Origin: Prochlorococcus sp. AG-347-L17
GTDB lineage: Bacteria > Cyanobacteriota > Cyanobacteriia > PCC-6307 > Cyanobiaceae
DNA: 64,000 nucleotides
Assembly: GCA_003278925.1 (NCBI GenBank)
Contig: QCCN01000009.1
Span: 1-64,000 of the forward strand
Reading direction: 5' to 3'
The notes under the pieces were generated by a model that searched no databases, was not told the DNA's origin, and saw only the letters and a list, made by a program, of their open reading frames with translations. Made by a program: the position numbers and the translations under genes. Positions 49,397-58,053 of the stretch are shown in pieces; the first letter of the stretch is position 1, and every line of letters begins with the position of its first letter.

Positions 49397-50572
49397 ATGA
49401 AAAATTCCGTGAATATTGAACTTGGTTTAAATAAAAAAGTCAGAAGGGCTTATGGCATTGATGAAATAGCTTTAGTCCCCGGGAATAGAACACTTGATTA
49501 CGATTTGACTGATCCTTCTTGGGCAATTGGTGATTTCAAAAGAGAAGTTCCGATTGTAGCTAGCGCTATGGATAGCGTTGTCGATGTCAATACGGCTGTA
49601 GAACTTACAAAATTAGGCTCCCTAGGGGTTATTAATATGGAGGGCATACAAACAAGATATGAAAAACCTGATGAAATATTGAATCAAATATCATCAGTCG
49701 GGAAGAATGATTTTGTTCCATTAATGCAGAAGATATACAGTGAACCGGTTAAGGAGAGATTGATTTTACAAAGAATAAATGAGGTCAAAGAAAGAGGCGG
49801 TATCGCAGCCTTTAGTGGGACTCCTCAAGCTGCTATTAAGTTTAAAGAAGTACTTAATAATTCCAAAATAGATTTATTTTTCCTTCAAGGAACAGTTGTT
49901 TCAACTGAACATCTTGGTATGGAAGGTAAGGAAACATTAAATATTAAAGATCTCTGCAAATCTATGAATGTCCCAGTTGTAGCTGGTAATTGTGTCACTT
50001 ACGAAGTTGCAAAACTTCTCATGGATGCTGGAGTTGCAGGATTAATGGTTGGTATTGGCCCTGGAGCAGCATGTACCTCAAGAGGAGTCTTGGGAATTGG
50101 GATCCCTCAAGCAACTGCAATTGCTGATTGTAGTACGGCAAGAAATGATTACTTTAAAAAAAGTGGTCGTTATATTCCGATTATTGGCGATGGAGGAATT
50201 GTCACGGGCGGAGATATCTGTAAATGTTTAGCATGTGGTGCAGATGCTGTAATGATTGGATCCCCTATAGCTAAATCCTCAAATGCTCCAGGCAAAGGAT
50301 TTCACTGGGGCATGGCTACTCCAAGTCCTGTATTGCCGAGGGGCACAAGAATTGAAGTTGGGTCAACAGGATCCTTAGAAAGGATAATTAAAGGTCCTGC
50401 CTTACTTGACGATGGGACACATAATTTATTAGGTGCGATTAGAACATCAATGAGTACCCTTGGGGCAAAAAATATAAAAGAAATGCAAGAAGTTGAAATA
50501 GTGATCGCACCATCTCTTCTTACAGAAGGTAAGGTTTATCAAAAAGCACAGCGACTTGGGATGGGTAAGTAG
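49397..50572 (+). CDS. guaB: IMP dehydrogenase family, CBS-less GuaB3-type
   Basis: This TIM-barrel enzyme converts IMP to XMP toward guanine nucleotides. At 391 residues it is about 100 shorter than canonical GuaB (about 490) and has no CBS pair. It aligns with the GuaB3 class reported from cyanobacteria and actinobacteria. Visible are PIVASAMDSVVD (about residues 52-63), the Asn/Cys-loop GPGAACTSRG with catalytic C226, PIIGDGGIVTGGD (phosphate site) and GADAVMIGSP. LPRGTRIEVGSTGSLERI is typical of GuaB3 rather than GuaB. Yfr1 RNA and trxA follow. Confidence 0.88.
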   Translation: MKNSVNIELGLNKKVRRAYGIDEIALVPGNRTLDYDLTDPSWAIGDFKREVPIVASAMDSVVDVNTAVELTKLGSLGVINMEGIQTRYEKPDEILNQISSVGKNDFVPLMQKIYSEPVKERLILQRINEVKERGGIAAFSGTPQAAIKFKEVLNNSKIDLFFLQGTVVSTEHLGMEGKETLNIKDLCKSMNVPVVAGNCVTYEVAKLLMDAGVAGLMVGIGPGAACTSRGVLGIGIPQATAIADCSTARNDYFKKSGRYIPIIGDGGIVTGGDICKCLACGADAVMIGSPIAKSSNAPGKGFHWGMATPSPVLPRGTRIEVGSTGSLERIIKGPALLDDGTHNLLGAIRTSMSTLGAKNIKEMQEVEIVIAPSLLTEGKVYQKAQRLGMGK

Positions 50573-50597
50573 TACATTTAGAGCAGAATTATAAAAC

Positions 50598-50635
50598 ATT
50601 AGAGAATTAAGCATTAAATTGAAAAATTTTCTAAT
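50598..50635 (+). other. Imperfect stem-loop between guaB and Yfr1
   Basis: ATTAGAGAATT (50598-50608) and AATTTTCTAAT (50625-50635) pair over 11 bp with one G-U, closing a 16-base AT-rich loop. It lies between the guaB stop and the Yfr1 promoter. No U-tract follows, so it is not a clear terminator; it may protect the guaB 3' end. Confidence 0.35.
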
Positions 50636-50645
50636 TAGGAGTTAT

Positions 50646-50651
50646 TATTAA
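50646..50651 (+). promoter_or_regulatory. Candidate -10 box of Yfr1
   Basis: TATTAA ends 5 bases before the predicted first G of Yfr1 (50657). Position, not strength of consensus, supports it. Confidence 0.4.
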
Positions 50652-50656
50652 ATAAT

Positions 50657-50711
50657 GGGGGAAACCCCATACTCCTCACACACTAAATCGCCCGATTAAT
50701 CGGGCTTTTTT
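50657..50711 (+). ncRNA. yfr1: Yfr1 cyanobacterial small RNA
   Basis: About 55 bases: a 5' hairpin GGGG-gaaa-CCCC, an unpaired region with the ultraconserved ACTCCTCACAC (50671-50681), and a 3' terminator hairpin GCCCGATTAATCGGGC followed by six Ts. This is the textbook Yfr1 layout, and its location between guaB and trxA is the known one in Prochlorococcus and Synechococcus. Published work in Prochlorococcus MED4 describes Yfr1 as an antisense regulator that pairs through the conserved loop with porin mRNAs. Confidence 0.95.
50690..50711 (+). terminator. Rho-independent terminator of Yfr1
   Basis: The inverted repeat GCCCGATT/AATCGGGC with a T-tract (50706-50711) is the only textbook intrinsic terminator I find in the window. 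It ends Yfr1 before the trxA leader. Confidence 0.9.
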
Positions 50712-50802
50712 AGATATTTTGTTACTTATATTATTTTATCTGTAATGAAATCATCACTTAAAAGAATTGCCTGCTAAATTTTCAAAAAGGAATACTTAAA
50801 TT

Positions 50803-51126
50803 ATGTCATCAGCTCCAGCCGTAACTGATTCTTCATTTGACAAGGATGTACTGCAAAGTGATCTACCAGTATTGGTTGATTTTTGGGCACCATGGTGCGG
50901 TCCATGTAGGATGGTTGCACCAGTTGTAGAAGAAATCTCAAAAGACTTTGAAGGGAAAATTAAAGTTTTTAAATTAAACACAGATGAGAATCCAAATGTT
51001 GCTAGTCAATATGGAATTAGAAGTATTCCTACCTTAATGATCTTTAAAGGAGGTCAAAAGGTTGATACTGTTGTTGGGGCTGTACCAAAAGCAACTCTTT
51101 CAAGCACCTTAACTAAGCATTTATAA
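50803..51126 (+). CDS. trxA: Thioredoxin (m-type)
   Basis: This is the general dithiol reductant of the cytosol, reduced by ferredoxin- or NADPH-dependent reductases; it can regulate enzymes such as OpcA/Zwf. The active site WCGPC is at residues 31-35 in [11 protein letters not shown]. The cis-proline is in SIPTLMIF and the C-terminal [10 protein letters not shown] completes the fold. The length of 107 residues is normal. AAGGA upstream of the ATG may be the ribosome-binding site. It lies about 90 bases after Yfr1, and hisH follows in 11 bases. Confidence 0.96.
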   Translation: MSSAPAVTDSSFDKDVLQSDLPVLVDFWAPWCGPCRMVAPVVEEISKDFEGKIKVFKLNTDENPNVASQYGIRSIPTLMIFKGGQKVDTVVGAVPKATLSSTLTKHL

Positions 51127-51137
51127 ATTTAAAAGCT

Positions 51138-51755
51138 TTGTATAAAATTGGACTTATAGATTATGGGATGGGTAACATTCATTCTGTAACAAAATCTCTA
51201 GAAAGTCTTGGCGAAGAAATAATATTAATCAAAAACTTTCATCAATCCCAGCATTGTAAGGCGATAATACTTCCAGGAGTTGGAGCATTTGACCCAGCAA
51301 TGAATAATCTTATAAATACGGATTTGATAACTGATTTGAAAAATTGGATTAAAAGTGGGAAGTCTTTTTTCGGGATATGTTTAGGCCTCCAACTCCTTTT
51401 TGAATCTAGTGAAGAAGGAGAAGTTCAAGGGCTAGGAATTTTAAAAGGAAAAATACAAAAAATACCTAATATTTTTAACCAAAGAACCCCACACATGGGT
51501 TGGTGCCAACTTTTACCTACAAAGCCAAATACTTTATTAGATATCGAAGAATTAAATAATTGGGTCTATTTTGTACATTCCTATCATGCAATCCCAGATG
51601 ACTCAAATATTATTGCTGCTCAGGTTGATTATGGTTCGGAAAAATTAACTGCAATGATTGAGAATGATAATTTATTGGCCTGTCAATTTCATCCAGAAAA
51701 ATCTGGTAAAACTGGAGAAAAACTTTTGAGAAGATGGCTTAGTAATATTCAATAA
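51138..51755 (+). CDS. hisH: Imidazole glycerol phosphate synthase, glutaminase subunit
   Basis: HisH supplies ammonia to HisF in histidine synthesis. It is a class I glutamine amidotransferase with nucleophile C81 in FFGICLGLQLLFE and the His-Glu pair in CQFHPEKSG (about residues 183-191). IDYGMGNIHSV opens the protein, and PHMGWCQL is the family-specific oxyanion segment. The 205 residues are normal. The start is TTG at 51138; the conserved IGLIDYG begins three residues later, so little room exists for alternatives. Co-transcription with trxA and rsmD is likely. Confidence 0.94.
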   Translation: MYKIGLIDYGMGNIHSVTKSLESLGEEIILIKNFHQSQHCKAIILPGVGAFDPAMNNLINTDLITDLKNWIKSGKSFFGICLGLQLLFESSEEGEVQGLGILKGKIQKIPNIFNQRTPHMGWCQLLPTKPNTLLDIEELNNWVYFVHSYHAIPDDSNIIAAQVDYGSEKLTAMIENDNLLACQFHPEKSGKTGEKLLRRWLSNIQ

Positions 51756-51768
51756 TTGATAATTACTG

Positions 51769-52368
51769 ATGAAGACAAACTTAAGATTAATAGGAGGTAA
51801 AAAACTCCAAAGTCCAAATAATTCTTATACCAGACCAACAACTTTGAGAGTTAGAGAGGCCATATTTAATATTTTGAACAATAGAGTTGAAAATAGTAAT
51901 TGGTTAGATTTATTTAGTGGAACAGGGGCTATATCTTGTGAAGCCTATAATCACGGGGCAAGAAAAATACTTGCAATCGAAAAAAACAAAATCAACTCAA
52001 AAATTTGCTTAGAAAATTTACTCTCTTTGGAAAATATAGATAATAGGAGAAATGATATCGAAGTTATTTGTAAAGACGTTTTGAAATGGACAAAACCTAA
52101 CTATGAGAGAAAGTTATCATCTAGAAATATGGATTTAAACAAATTAAAATTTGATTTTGTTTATCTAGATCCTCCATACGATGTGGATTTCCATGAATTA
52201 GTTTTAAATCAATTATTTAATTGTAATTTTTTGAAAAAAGATTCAATAGTTATTTGTGAACATTCTCCAAACCTATTTATTAAAAAAAGTACTTTGTGGG
52301 AAACTATAGATGTAAGGAATTATGGACAGTCAAGATTAACATTTTTAATCAATGTCCAGAATACCTGA
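51769..52368 (+). CDS. rsmD: RsmD-family 16S rRNA (guanine-N2) methyltransferase
   Basis: RsmD methylates G966 of 16S rRNA (E. coli numbering) in the assembling 30S subunit. Motifs are [11 protein letters not shown] and [15 protein letters not shown], the SAM loop [20 protein letters not shown] (about residues 44-63), and the catalytic DPPY at about 139-142. The length of 199 residues is slightly longer than E. coli RsmD. Its last 24 bases overlap the convergent petG gene on the other strand. Confidence 0.92.
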   Translation: MKTNLRLIGGKKLQSPNNSYTRPTTLRVREAIFNILNNRVENSNWLDLFSGTGAISCEAYNHGARKILAIEKNKINSKICLENLLSLENIDNRRNDIEVICKDVLKWTKPNYERKLSSRNMDLNKLKFDFVYLDPPYDVDFHELVLNQLFNCNFLKKDSIVICEHSPNLFIKKSTLWETIDVRNYGQSRLTFLINVQNT

Positions 52369-52464
52369 ACCTCTTCTGTATTGATTCCATGCACTTACGA
52401 ATAATCCAAGAAGAGTAATTGGAATTAAACCTAATACAATTCCACATAGAAGAGGCTCGATCAT
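52345..52464 (-). CDS. petG: Cytochrome b6f complex subunit PetG
   Basis: This 39-residue single-helix subunit stabilises the cytochrome b6f complex in the thylakoid membrane. The translation runs from [20 protein letters not shown] through [12 protein letters not shown] to a terminal SGILDID, and so is clearly PetG by its start and its WNQYRRG motif. The ATG is at 52464 and the stop at 52345-52347. The 3' end overlaps convergent rsmD by 24 bases. Its start is 55 bases from the divergent cytM start. Confidence 0.96.
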   Translation of the reverse strand: MIEPLLCGIVLGLIPITLLGLFVSAWNQYRRGSGILDID

Positions 52465-52519
52465 TTTTTTGCCTTTTTTGAATTTCTTACTCACAATTGT
52501 TACATAGAGACTATTTTTT

Positions 52520-52906
52520 GTGTCAACATCTTCATCAACTGCAGCAGAAAGGGATTTTAAGAGAGAATTCTTAAAAATTGTTTATGTTGTATTTGGAGTT
52601 TTATTGATCTGTTTTTCAATATTTTTCGTAAATCATCATGAAAATAATAAATATATTATTGAAACTCTTGAGCTTAATGGTTCTGCTGAGGAAGGAGATG
52701 CTCTTTTTAAGATAAATTGTGTTGGATGTCATGGAATTACAGCAAGAGGATTAGTGGGCCCAGATTTACACTCAATAACTCAACGTTTGAATGATAAAGA
52801 GATAATAAAACAAGTTACTGGAGGCCTGACTCCTCCCATGCCAAGTTTTGAAATTGATCCTGTAAATATGTCTAATTTATTAAAATATCTCCATAGCCTT
52901 GAATGA
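52520..52906 (+). CDS. cytM: Membrane-anchored c-type cytochrome (CytM-like)
   Basis: This is a class I cytochrome c with an uncleaved N-terminal anchor. The helix spans about residues 19-37, heme binds at CVGCH (67-71) and the likely axial methionine is M107 in [15 protein letters not shown] is the usual class I segment. At 128 residues it is larger than soluble c6 because of the anchor, as in cytochrome cM, which has been linked to respiration and electron flow under stress. The start is GTG 52520. Its stop overlaps the next gene by four bases (ATGA), and petG is divergent. Confidence 0.88.
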   Translation: MSTSSSTAAERDFKREFLKIVYVVFGVLLICFSIFFVNHHENNKYIIETLELNGSAEEGDALFKINCVGCHGITARGLVGPDLHSITQRLNDKEIIKQVTGGLTPPMPSFEIDPVNMSNLLKYLHSLE

Positions 52907-53652
52907 TTTTGGGAAAAAATTTTTCTAACTTAAAGGTAATTTTAGTTGAACCAAATGGCCCTTTGAATGTAGGAAGCGTTGCTAGATTATGCAGCAATTT
53001 TGAAGTTGATGAATTAAGAATTGTTTCTCCTAAATGCGACATATTTTCTTTAGAATCAAGAAAAATGGCTCTTAAAGGTCAAAAATTTCTTAAATGTTGT
53101 AAGGTTTTTGATGATCTTCAAAAAGCTATTTTTGATTGTGATTTAGTTCTAGCATCTTGTGGAAGGATTGATGTAAATAAAGATTCATTATTTGTATCTT
53201 CTGAAGATATATTTGATTGGACTTTATCCTTTAAGAAGGTTAATAATTTAGCAATTATATTTGGAAGAGAAGATAGAGGTTTAACTAACAGTGAATTGCT
53301 TCTGGCAAATAAAACTTTTAATATCCCAACTTCTCAGAATAATCCTTCATTAAATCTTTCTCACGCTGTTTCAATAGCTTTGTATGAGTTAAATAAGTCT
53401 TCAAAAAGAAACTTTGATCAAGAACTAAAAGTTTTTAATCTTGCATCATCAAAACAAATTCATGATTCGTTTTTGGAGATAGAGGAATTACTTTTGAAGG
53501 TTGGATATCTTTTAAAACATACTTCTAAGGCAAAAATTAGAAAATTTAAAAATTTTATTTTGAGGTCAAATACATCGATGCACGAAATAAATGTTTTAAG
53601 AGGAATTGTCCATCAAATAAACTGGTTCTTGAACAATTCAAAAAGAAACTAA
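52903..53652 (+). CDS. SPOUT-family RNA methyltransferase (TrmJ/TrmH group)
   Basis: This is a 2'-O-methyltransferase of the SpoU/TrmH superfamily acting on tRNA or rRNA. The knot elements are VEPNGPLNVGSVARLC (motif 1, about residues 14-29), IIFGREDRGLTNSEL (motif 2, about 126-140) and NPSLNLSHAVSIALYEL (motif 3, about 153-169). The extra C-terminal helical region of about 80 residues and PLNVGSVAR fit TrmJ-type enzymes (tRNA position 32) better than TrmH. The 249 residues are normal. It starts inside the cytM stop codon. Confidence 0.87.
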   Translation: MILGKNFSNLKVILVEPNGPLNVGSVARLCSNFEVDELRIVSPKCDIFSLESRKMALKGQKFLKCCKVFDDLQKAIFDCDLVLASCGRIDVNKDSLFVSSEDIFDWTLSFKKVNNLAIIFGREDRGLTNSELLLANKTFNIPTSQNNPSLNLSHAVSIALYELNKSSKRNFDQELKVFNLASSKQIHDSFLEIEELLLKVGYLLKHTSKAKIRKFKNFILRSNTSMHEINVLRGIVHQINWFLNNSKRN

Positions 53653-53774
53653 GAACATAATTAACAACGTTAGATTTTATTTCTTTGTAGTTTTAATTTG
53701 AAAGGGATATTTACTAAAAACATTTTCTGAAGTAGCATCTATTGATTATTTGAATATTTAAGAAAACTAAAACT

Positions 53775-54863
53775 GTGCCTACAACAAAGAAAAGAAGAGT
53801 TTTCCCTTTTACAGCTGTAATTGGTCAAGAAGAAATGAAATTGGCTCTCTTATTAAATGTTATTGATCCAAGAATTGGAGGCGTGATGATAATGGGTGAT
53901 AGAGGGACCGGGAAGTCTACCACAATCAGAGCCTTAGCTGATTTGTTGCCTGCAATCGATGTTGTTAAAGATGATCCATATAATAGTTCTCTAGTCGATC
54001 CTGATTTGCAAAGTAAAGAAGTTTTGGAAAAAATTACACAAGGAGAAAATCTAGAGAGTATTCAAAAACAAGTACCTATGGTTGACTTGCCTTTAGGGGC
54101 TACTGAAGACAGACTTTGTGGAACCATTGATATAGAGAAGGCTTTGAGTGAAGGTGTTAAAGCATTTGAACCAGGGTTATTAGCAAAAGCTAATAGGGGT
54201 TTACTATATGTTGATGAAGTTAATTTACTTGATGATCATTTAGTCGATGTACTTTTAGATTCGGCCGCTTCCGGATGGAATACAGTTGAAAGGGAGGGGG
54301 TCTCAGTTCGACATCCTGCGAGGTTTGTTCTTATTGGTTCAGGAAATCCAGAAGAAGGTGAATTAAGGCCTCAACTATTAGACAGGTTTGGAATGAGTGT
54401 TGAAGTTAAGACAGTTAGAGATGCTGAATTAAGAGTTCAAGTTGTAGATCAAAGGACTTCGTTTGACGATAATCCTGATGAGTTTTCATTAAGTGTTGAG
54501 AAGCAACAGGACGAACTTCAACAAAAGGTTATTAAAGCACAAGAAATATTAAATTCTGTACAGATGGACGATGACCTAAGGTTAAATATTTCTGCAATCT
54601 GCGGAGAACTAGATGTTGATGGTTTACGTGGAGATATTGTTACGAATAGGTCTGCAAGGGCAATTGCAGCCTTTGAGGGCAGAACTGAAGTTCAAGAAGA
54701 TGACATAGCAAGGGTTATTTCTTGTTCATTAAGACATAGACTAAGAAAAGATCCTCTAGAACAAGTTGATTCAGGTGAAAAAGTAATTCAAGCTTTTTGT
54801 AAAGTATTCGATTTAGATGAAAAAGAGAATCTTTCAAAATTTCAATTGTCTGCTGAACCTTAA
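53775..54863 (+). CDS. chlI: Magnesium chelatase subunit ChlI
   Basis: ChlI is the AAA+ ATPase of the ChlHID complex that inserts Mg2+ into protoporphyrin IX, the first committed step to chlorophyll. It has Walker [10 protein letters not shown] (about residues 42-50), [13 protein letters not shown], Walker [36 protein letters not shown] and the sensor-2 region [12 protein letters not shown]. The 362 residues are standard. The start is GTG 53775. ruvC follows at 5 bases, and the 122-base gap before it may carry the promoter. tRNA-Glu, the tetrapyrrole precursor, is also in the window but unlinked. Confidence 0.96.
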   Translation: MPTTKKRRVFPFTAVIGQEEMKLALLLNVIDPRIGGVMIMGDRGTGKSTTIRALADLLPAIDVVKDDPYNSSLVDPDLQSKEVLEKITQGENLESIQKQVPMVDLPLGATEDRLCGTIDIEKALSEGVKAFEPGLLAKANRGLLYVDEVNLLDDHLVDVLLDSAASGWNTVEREGVSVRHPARFVLIGSGNPEEGELRPQLLDRFGMSVEVKTVRDAELRVQVVDQRTSFDDNPDEFSLSVEKQQDELQQKVIKAQEILNSVQMDDDLRLNISAICGELDVDGLRGDIVTNRSARAIAAFEGRTEVQEDDIARVISCSLRHRLRKDPLEQVDSGEKVIQAFCKVFDLDEKENLSKFQLSAEP

Positions 54864-54868
54864 TAACA

Positions 54869-55342
54869 GTGAGAATAATTGGGATTGACCCTGGATTGGC
54901 TAGAGTTGGTTTTGGAATAATCGAAGTAAAAAATGAAAGTAAGATATTATTAGATTGTGGCGTTATTGAAACAAGTAAAGATAAAAAAGAAGAAGATAGA
55001 CTTTATGAGATATTCCAAGATCTTAATGAATTAATAAATCATTGGAACCCAACTGCAGCAGCTGTAGAAAAATTTTTCTTTTACAGGTCAAGCACTACCA
55101 TTAGTGTGGTGCAGGCTAGAGGCGTGATTATGATGGTATTGGCATCCAAAAAAATTCATGTTAGTGAATATGCACCTGCTCAGATAAAATTAACAATTGC
55201 TGGTTCTGGAAAGGCATCTAAGAAAGATATTCTTGATGCTGTTATGAATAACTTAGATCTTAATAAACCTCCAAAACCTGATGATTCAGCAGATGCATTG
55301 GCGATAGCACTCACAAAACTAAATGAAGATGGCTTTAACTGA
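54869..55342 (+). CDS. ruvC: RuvC Holliday junction resolvase
   Basis: RuvC cuts Holliday junctions as the endonuclease partner of RuvAB. The metal-binding acids are visible: D7 in [13 protein letters not shown], Glu in [10 protein letters not shown], and the pair in [11 protein letters not shown] near the C-terminus. The 157-residue length is normal. The start is GTG 54869, two residues before the first conserved strand. It sits between chlI and the formyl-THF cycloligase gene at gaps of 5 and 9 bases. Confidence 0.94.
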   Translation: MRIIGIDPGLARVGFGIIEVKNESKILLDCGVIETSKDKKEEDRLYEIFQDLNELINHWNPTAAAVEKFFFYRSSTTISVVQARGVIMMVLASKKIHVSEYAPAQIKLTIAGSGKASKKDILDAVMNNLDLNKPPKPDDSADALAIALTKLNEDGFN

Positions 55343-55351
55343 AAATTTGAT

Positions 55352-55909
55352 ATGAAGATCTTCGAAAATAAGAAATTGGAGAGGGATACATTTAGAAAAC
55401 TAAGAGATGGGATTTCTCTTAATCAAAGAGAAAATGTAGAAAAGAATGTAAGATTGTATGTTGATTCATTTGTAAAAGAACATAAAAATATTGGTTATAT
55501 AGCAATATATTGGCCTCTTAAAAATGAAGTAGATATAAGAAGTCTTAAAAAAAACTTTAGTTTAGCTTTGCCTAGATGTAAAGATAAAAAAGAATTGTTA
55601 TTTCTTCCATGGGACGAAAAACCTCTTACCAAAGATTCTGAGGGGATACTAAGTCCAAATAATTCTTCTTCATTAAGTTATTTGCAGATAAGCATGATAT
55701 TTGTACCATGTCTTTCCGTTGATAAAAATTTAACAAGATTAGGTTATGGAGGAGGTTATTTTGATAAATTAAGGAGAGATATTGATTGGAGAAATGTTCC
55801 ATGCATTGGAGTATTAACTTCTAATTGTGTAAGTACAATTCCATTAGCCAGAGCTGAGTGGGATATTCCTTTAACGGGCTTTATCACAGAAAAAGAAATA
55901 TTTGTATAA
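55352..55909 (+). CDS. 5-formyltetrahydrofolate cyclo-ligase
   Basis: The enzyme (MTHFS) converts 5-formyl-THF to 5,10-methenyl-THF with ATP, clearing a dead-end folate. The C-terminal signature RLGYGGGYFDKL (about residues 128-139) is diagnostic. Upstream are AIYWPLKNEVDIRSL and LPRCKDKKELLFLPW. The 185-residue length is normal. It functions with folD, also in the window. It is part of the plus-strand run with ruvC and sufE. Confidence 0.92.
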   Translation: MKIFENKKLERDTFRKLRDGISLNQRENVEKNVRLYVDSFVKEHKNIGYIAIYWPLKNEVDIRSLKKNFSLALPRCKDKKELLFLPWDEKPLTKDSEGILSPNNSSSLSYLQISMIFVPCLSVDKNLTRLGYGGGYFDKLRRDIDWRNVPCIGVLTSNCVSTIPLARAEWDIPLTGFITEKEIFV

Positions 55910-55948
55910 TAGAAGATTCATAAAGTGATTAATTTATAGTTTTAGAAA

Positions 55949-56368
55949 ATGGAAAATCAGGAAAAATACAATAATTTATCAAAATTAGTAGAAAAGTTGA
56001 AGAAATCAGAAGATCCAAAAAGAAAATATGAATACATTTTGTGGTTAGGCAAAAAATTGAAAGAACCAGATAGTAAAATCCTTGTTGAAGAAAATAAAGT
56101 TAAAGGATGCGTTTCAGAAGTTTTTGTTAAGGCAAATATTAAAGGCGGTAAATTATTTTGGGAAGGATATTCTGATGCCCTAATAACGAAGGGTTTATTA
56201 GCATTTTTAATTACTGGTTTAAATGAATTAACACCAAATGAGGTTATTAAGATAGATAAGAAATTTATCGAAGATACTGGTTTGAGATCAAGCTTAACTC
56301 CTTCTCGGTCAAATGGTTTTTTAAACATATTGTTGAAAATGCAGTCTCAAGCAAATGAATTTTTGTAG
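55949..56368 (+). CDS. sufE: SufE sulfur-acceptor protein
   Basis: SufE accepts persulfide sulfur from the cysteine desulfurase SufS for Fe-S cluster assembly. The acceptor cysteine lies in KVKGCVSEVFV (about residue 51), preceded by YILWLGKKL and followed by GLLAFLITGLNELTPNEV. LTPSRSNGFLNILLKM is the usual end. The 139 residues are standard. The rest of the suf genes are not in the window. Confidence 0.93.
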   Translation: MENQEKYNNLSKLVEKLKKSEDPKRKYEYILWLGKKLKEPDSKILVEENKVKGCVSEVFVKANIKGGKLFWEGYSDALITKGLLAFLITGLNELTPNEVIKIDKKFIEDTGLRSSLTPSRSNGFLNILLKMQSQANEFL

Positions 56369-56412
56369 GCCTAATAATATAAAATTAAACTCAAGGTTAA
56401 AAGAAATAAAAA

Positions 56413-57714
56413 ATGAGAAAATGCAAAATTGGGATTGTAGGTTTTGGAACTGTAGGTTCAGGGATTTATAAAATATTAAGTTCTGAAGTTGATTCACATC
56501 CAATTCTAAAAGAAATAGAAATTGCAAAAATAGCAGTTAAAGATCTTAATAAAAAAAGGGATATTGAGCTAGATAATAATTTATTAACTGATGATCCATT
56601 TAAATTAATTAATGACCCCTCTATCGATGTAATTGTTGAAGTAATGGGAGGGGTTGATTTAGCGAAAGATATTATTCTGCAATCATTAAAATTAGGTAAA
56701 TCTGTTGTTACAGCAAACAAAGCAGTTATTGCAAGATATGGAGAAGAAATATATAAAACTGCATCTAAAGAAGGCGTTTATATATTGTCGGAGGCGGCAG
56801 TTTGCGGGGGGATTCCTATAATCGAACCCTTAAAAAGATCATTAAAAAGTAACAGCATAAAAAAAATGGTTGGGATAATAAACGGCACAACAAATTTTAT
56901 TCTTTCAAAGATGACAAATGAAAAAGCTGATTATAATGAGACCTTGAAATTGGCCCAAAGCCTTGGGTATGCAGAATGTGATCCGACTGCAGATGTTGAG
57001 GGCCATGATGCAGCTGATAAGATTTCAATTCTTAGTGAACTTGCATTTGGAGGGAAAATCAAAAGAGGGGAGATTCATTCTGAGGGCATTAGTAAAATTA
57101 ATCTGAAGGATATCGAATATGCCAATAAATTAGGGTTTGAAATAAAACTTTTAGCGCTCTCCGAAAGGGGACAAATTAATAGCAATGATTCACTCGCTTT
57201 GAATATTTGGGTAGGACCTTCTTTGATTCCAAAATCTCATCCATTGGCAACAGTAAAGGGAGTTAATAATGCTTTATTGATAGAGGCTGATCCTCTTGGA
57301 GAGATCATGTTATATGGTCCAGGTGCAGGAAGTGGGCCAACTGCTGCATCAGTAGTATCAGATATATTAAATCTGCATGCCGCCTCAGTAAAAAATAATA
57401 ATACAATCGATCCATTATTATCTTTTTATTTTTGGAGAAACTGTCACATTATCGAATCTTCACAAATCAATAAAAAAAATTACCTTAGAATTATTTGTCT
57501 TGATAGTCCAGGTGTCATAGGAAAGATTGGAGATATTTTTGGAAAGAATAATGTATCAATCGAATCAATTGTTCAACTTGATGCAAGTGAGGACAAAGCT
57601 GAAATTGTTGTTATTACTCATGAGGTGAATAATGGAGATTTTGAGAGATCGAAAGATGAAATAAATTCGCTCAATGAAGTCAAAATTATTGCAAGTCAAT
57701 TAAGTTGTATTTAA
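56413..57714 (+). CDS. hom: Homoserine dehydrogenase
   Basis: The enzyme reduces aspartate semialdehyde to homoserine for threonine and methionine. The Rossmann motif is GIVGFGTVGSGIY (about residues 6-18). TANKAVIA carries the catalytic lysine region, GIINGTTNFILSKM follows, and the signature SLGYAECDPTADVEGHDAADK contains the substrate acids. A C-terminal ACT domain (about residues 355-430, with DSPGVIGKIGDIFGKNNVSIESI) suggests threonine feedback. The 433 residues are typical. Confidence 0.95.
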   Translation: MRKCKIGIVGFGTVGSGIYKILSSEVDSHPILKEIEIAKIAVKDLNKKRDIELDNNLLTDDPFKLINDPSIDVIVEVMGGVDLAKDIILQSLKLGKSVVTANKAVIARYGEEIYKTASKEGVYILSEAAVCGGIPIIEPLKRSLKSNSIKKMVGIINGTTNFILSKMTNEKADYNETLKLAQSLGYAECDPTADVEGHDAADKISILSELAFGGKIKRGEIHSEGISKINLKDIEYANKLGFEIKLLALSERGQINSNDSLALNIWVGPSLIPKSHPLATVKGVNNALLIEADPLGEIMLYGPGAGSGPTAASVVSDILNLHAASVKNNNTIDPLLSFYFWRNCHIIESSQINKKNYLRIICLDSPGVIGKIGDIFGKNNVSIESIVQLDASEDKAEIVVITHEVNNGDFERSKDEINSLNEVKIIASQLSCI

Positions 57715-57784
57715 AAAAATAGTTTGCAAATTTCTCTATAGCTTGGTAAACCGAAGAAAGTAAGTTTTTGGTTTTATTATCTTA

Positions 57785-58036
57785 ATGATTCATTCAAAGC
57801 TAGTAAACAATAAAATTGAAAAAAATAATTTAATTTGTTCTGAAAACCTTTATAAAGGTGCTTGTGTAAAAATTAAAAATAGCAATAAGACTTTTCAAGT
57901 AATTGGTTTAAATATAGGTAAAGAAATTTGTTGGGTTAGAGAGTGGCCTTTCGCTTGTAATTCTAAAAAAACATTTGCTTTAGAAATTAGTCAAATAACC
58001 TTACAAATTTTTTGCTCAAATAATTCTTCACAATAA
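57785..58036 (+). CDS. Small conserved protein, unknown function
   Basis: These 83 residues have no recognised domain. The centre, GACVKIKNSNKTFQVIGLNIGKEICWVREWPFACNSKKTFALEISQI, looks like a compact beta-barrel (SH3-like) and has three cysteines besides one near the N-terminus. There is no signal peptide. It lies 70 bases after hom and 17 before the peptide-binding lipoprotein gene, in the same direction. The regular spacing supports it as real. Confidence 0.6.
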   Translation: MIHSKLVNNKIEKNNLICSENLYKGACVKIKNSNKTFQVIGLNIGKEICWVREWPFACNSKKTFALEISQITLQIFCSNNSSQ

Positions 58037-58053
58037 TTAAGTTCTAAGAAAAT

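Noticed and set aside
55957-56328. 123-codon minus-strand frame across sufE
   Set aside because: It mirrors sufE, which has a full family signature; no start signal or recognisable product on the opposite strand.
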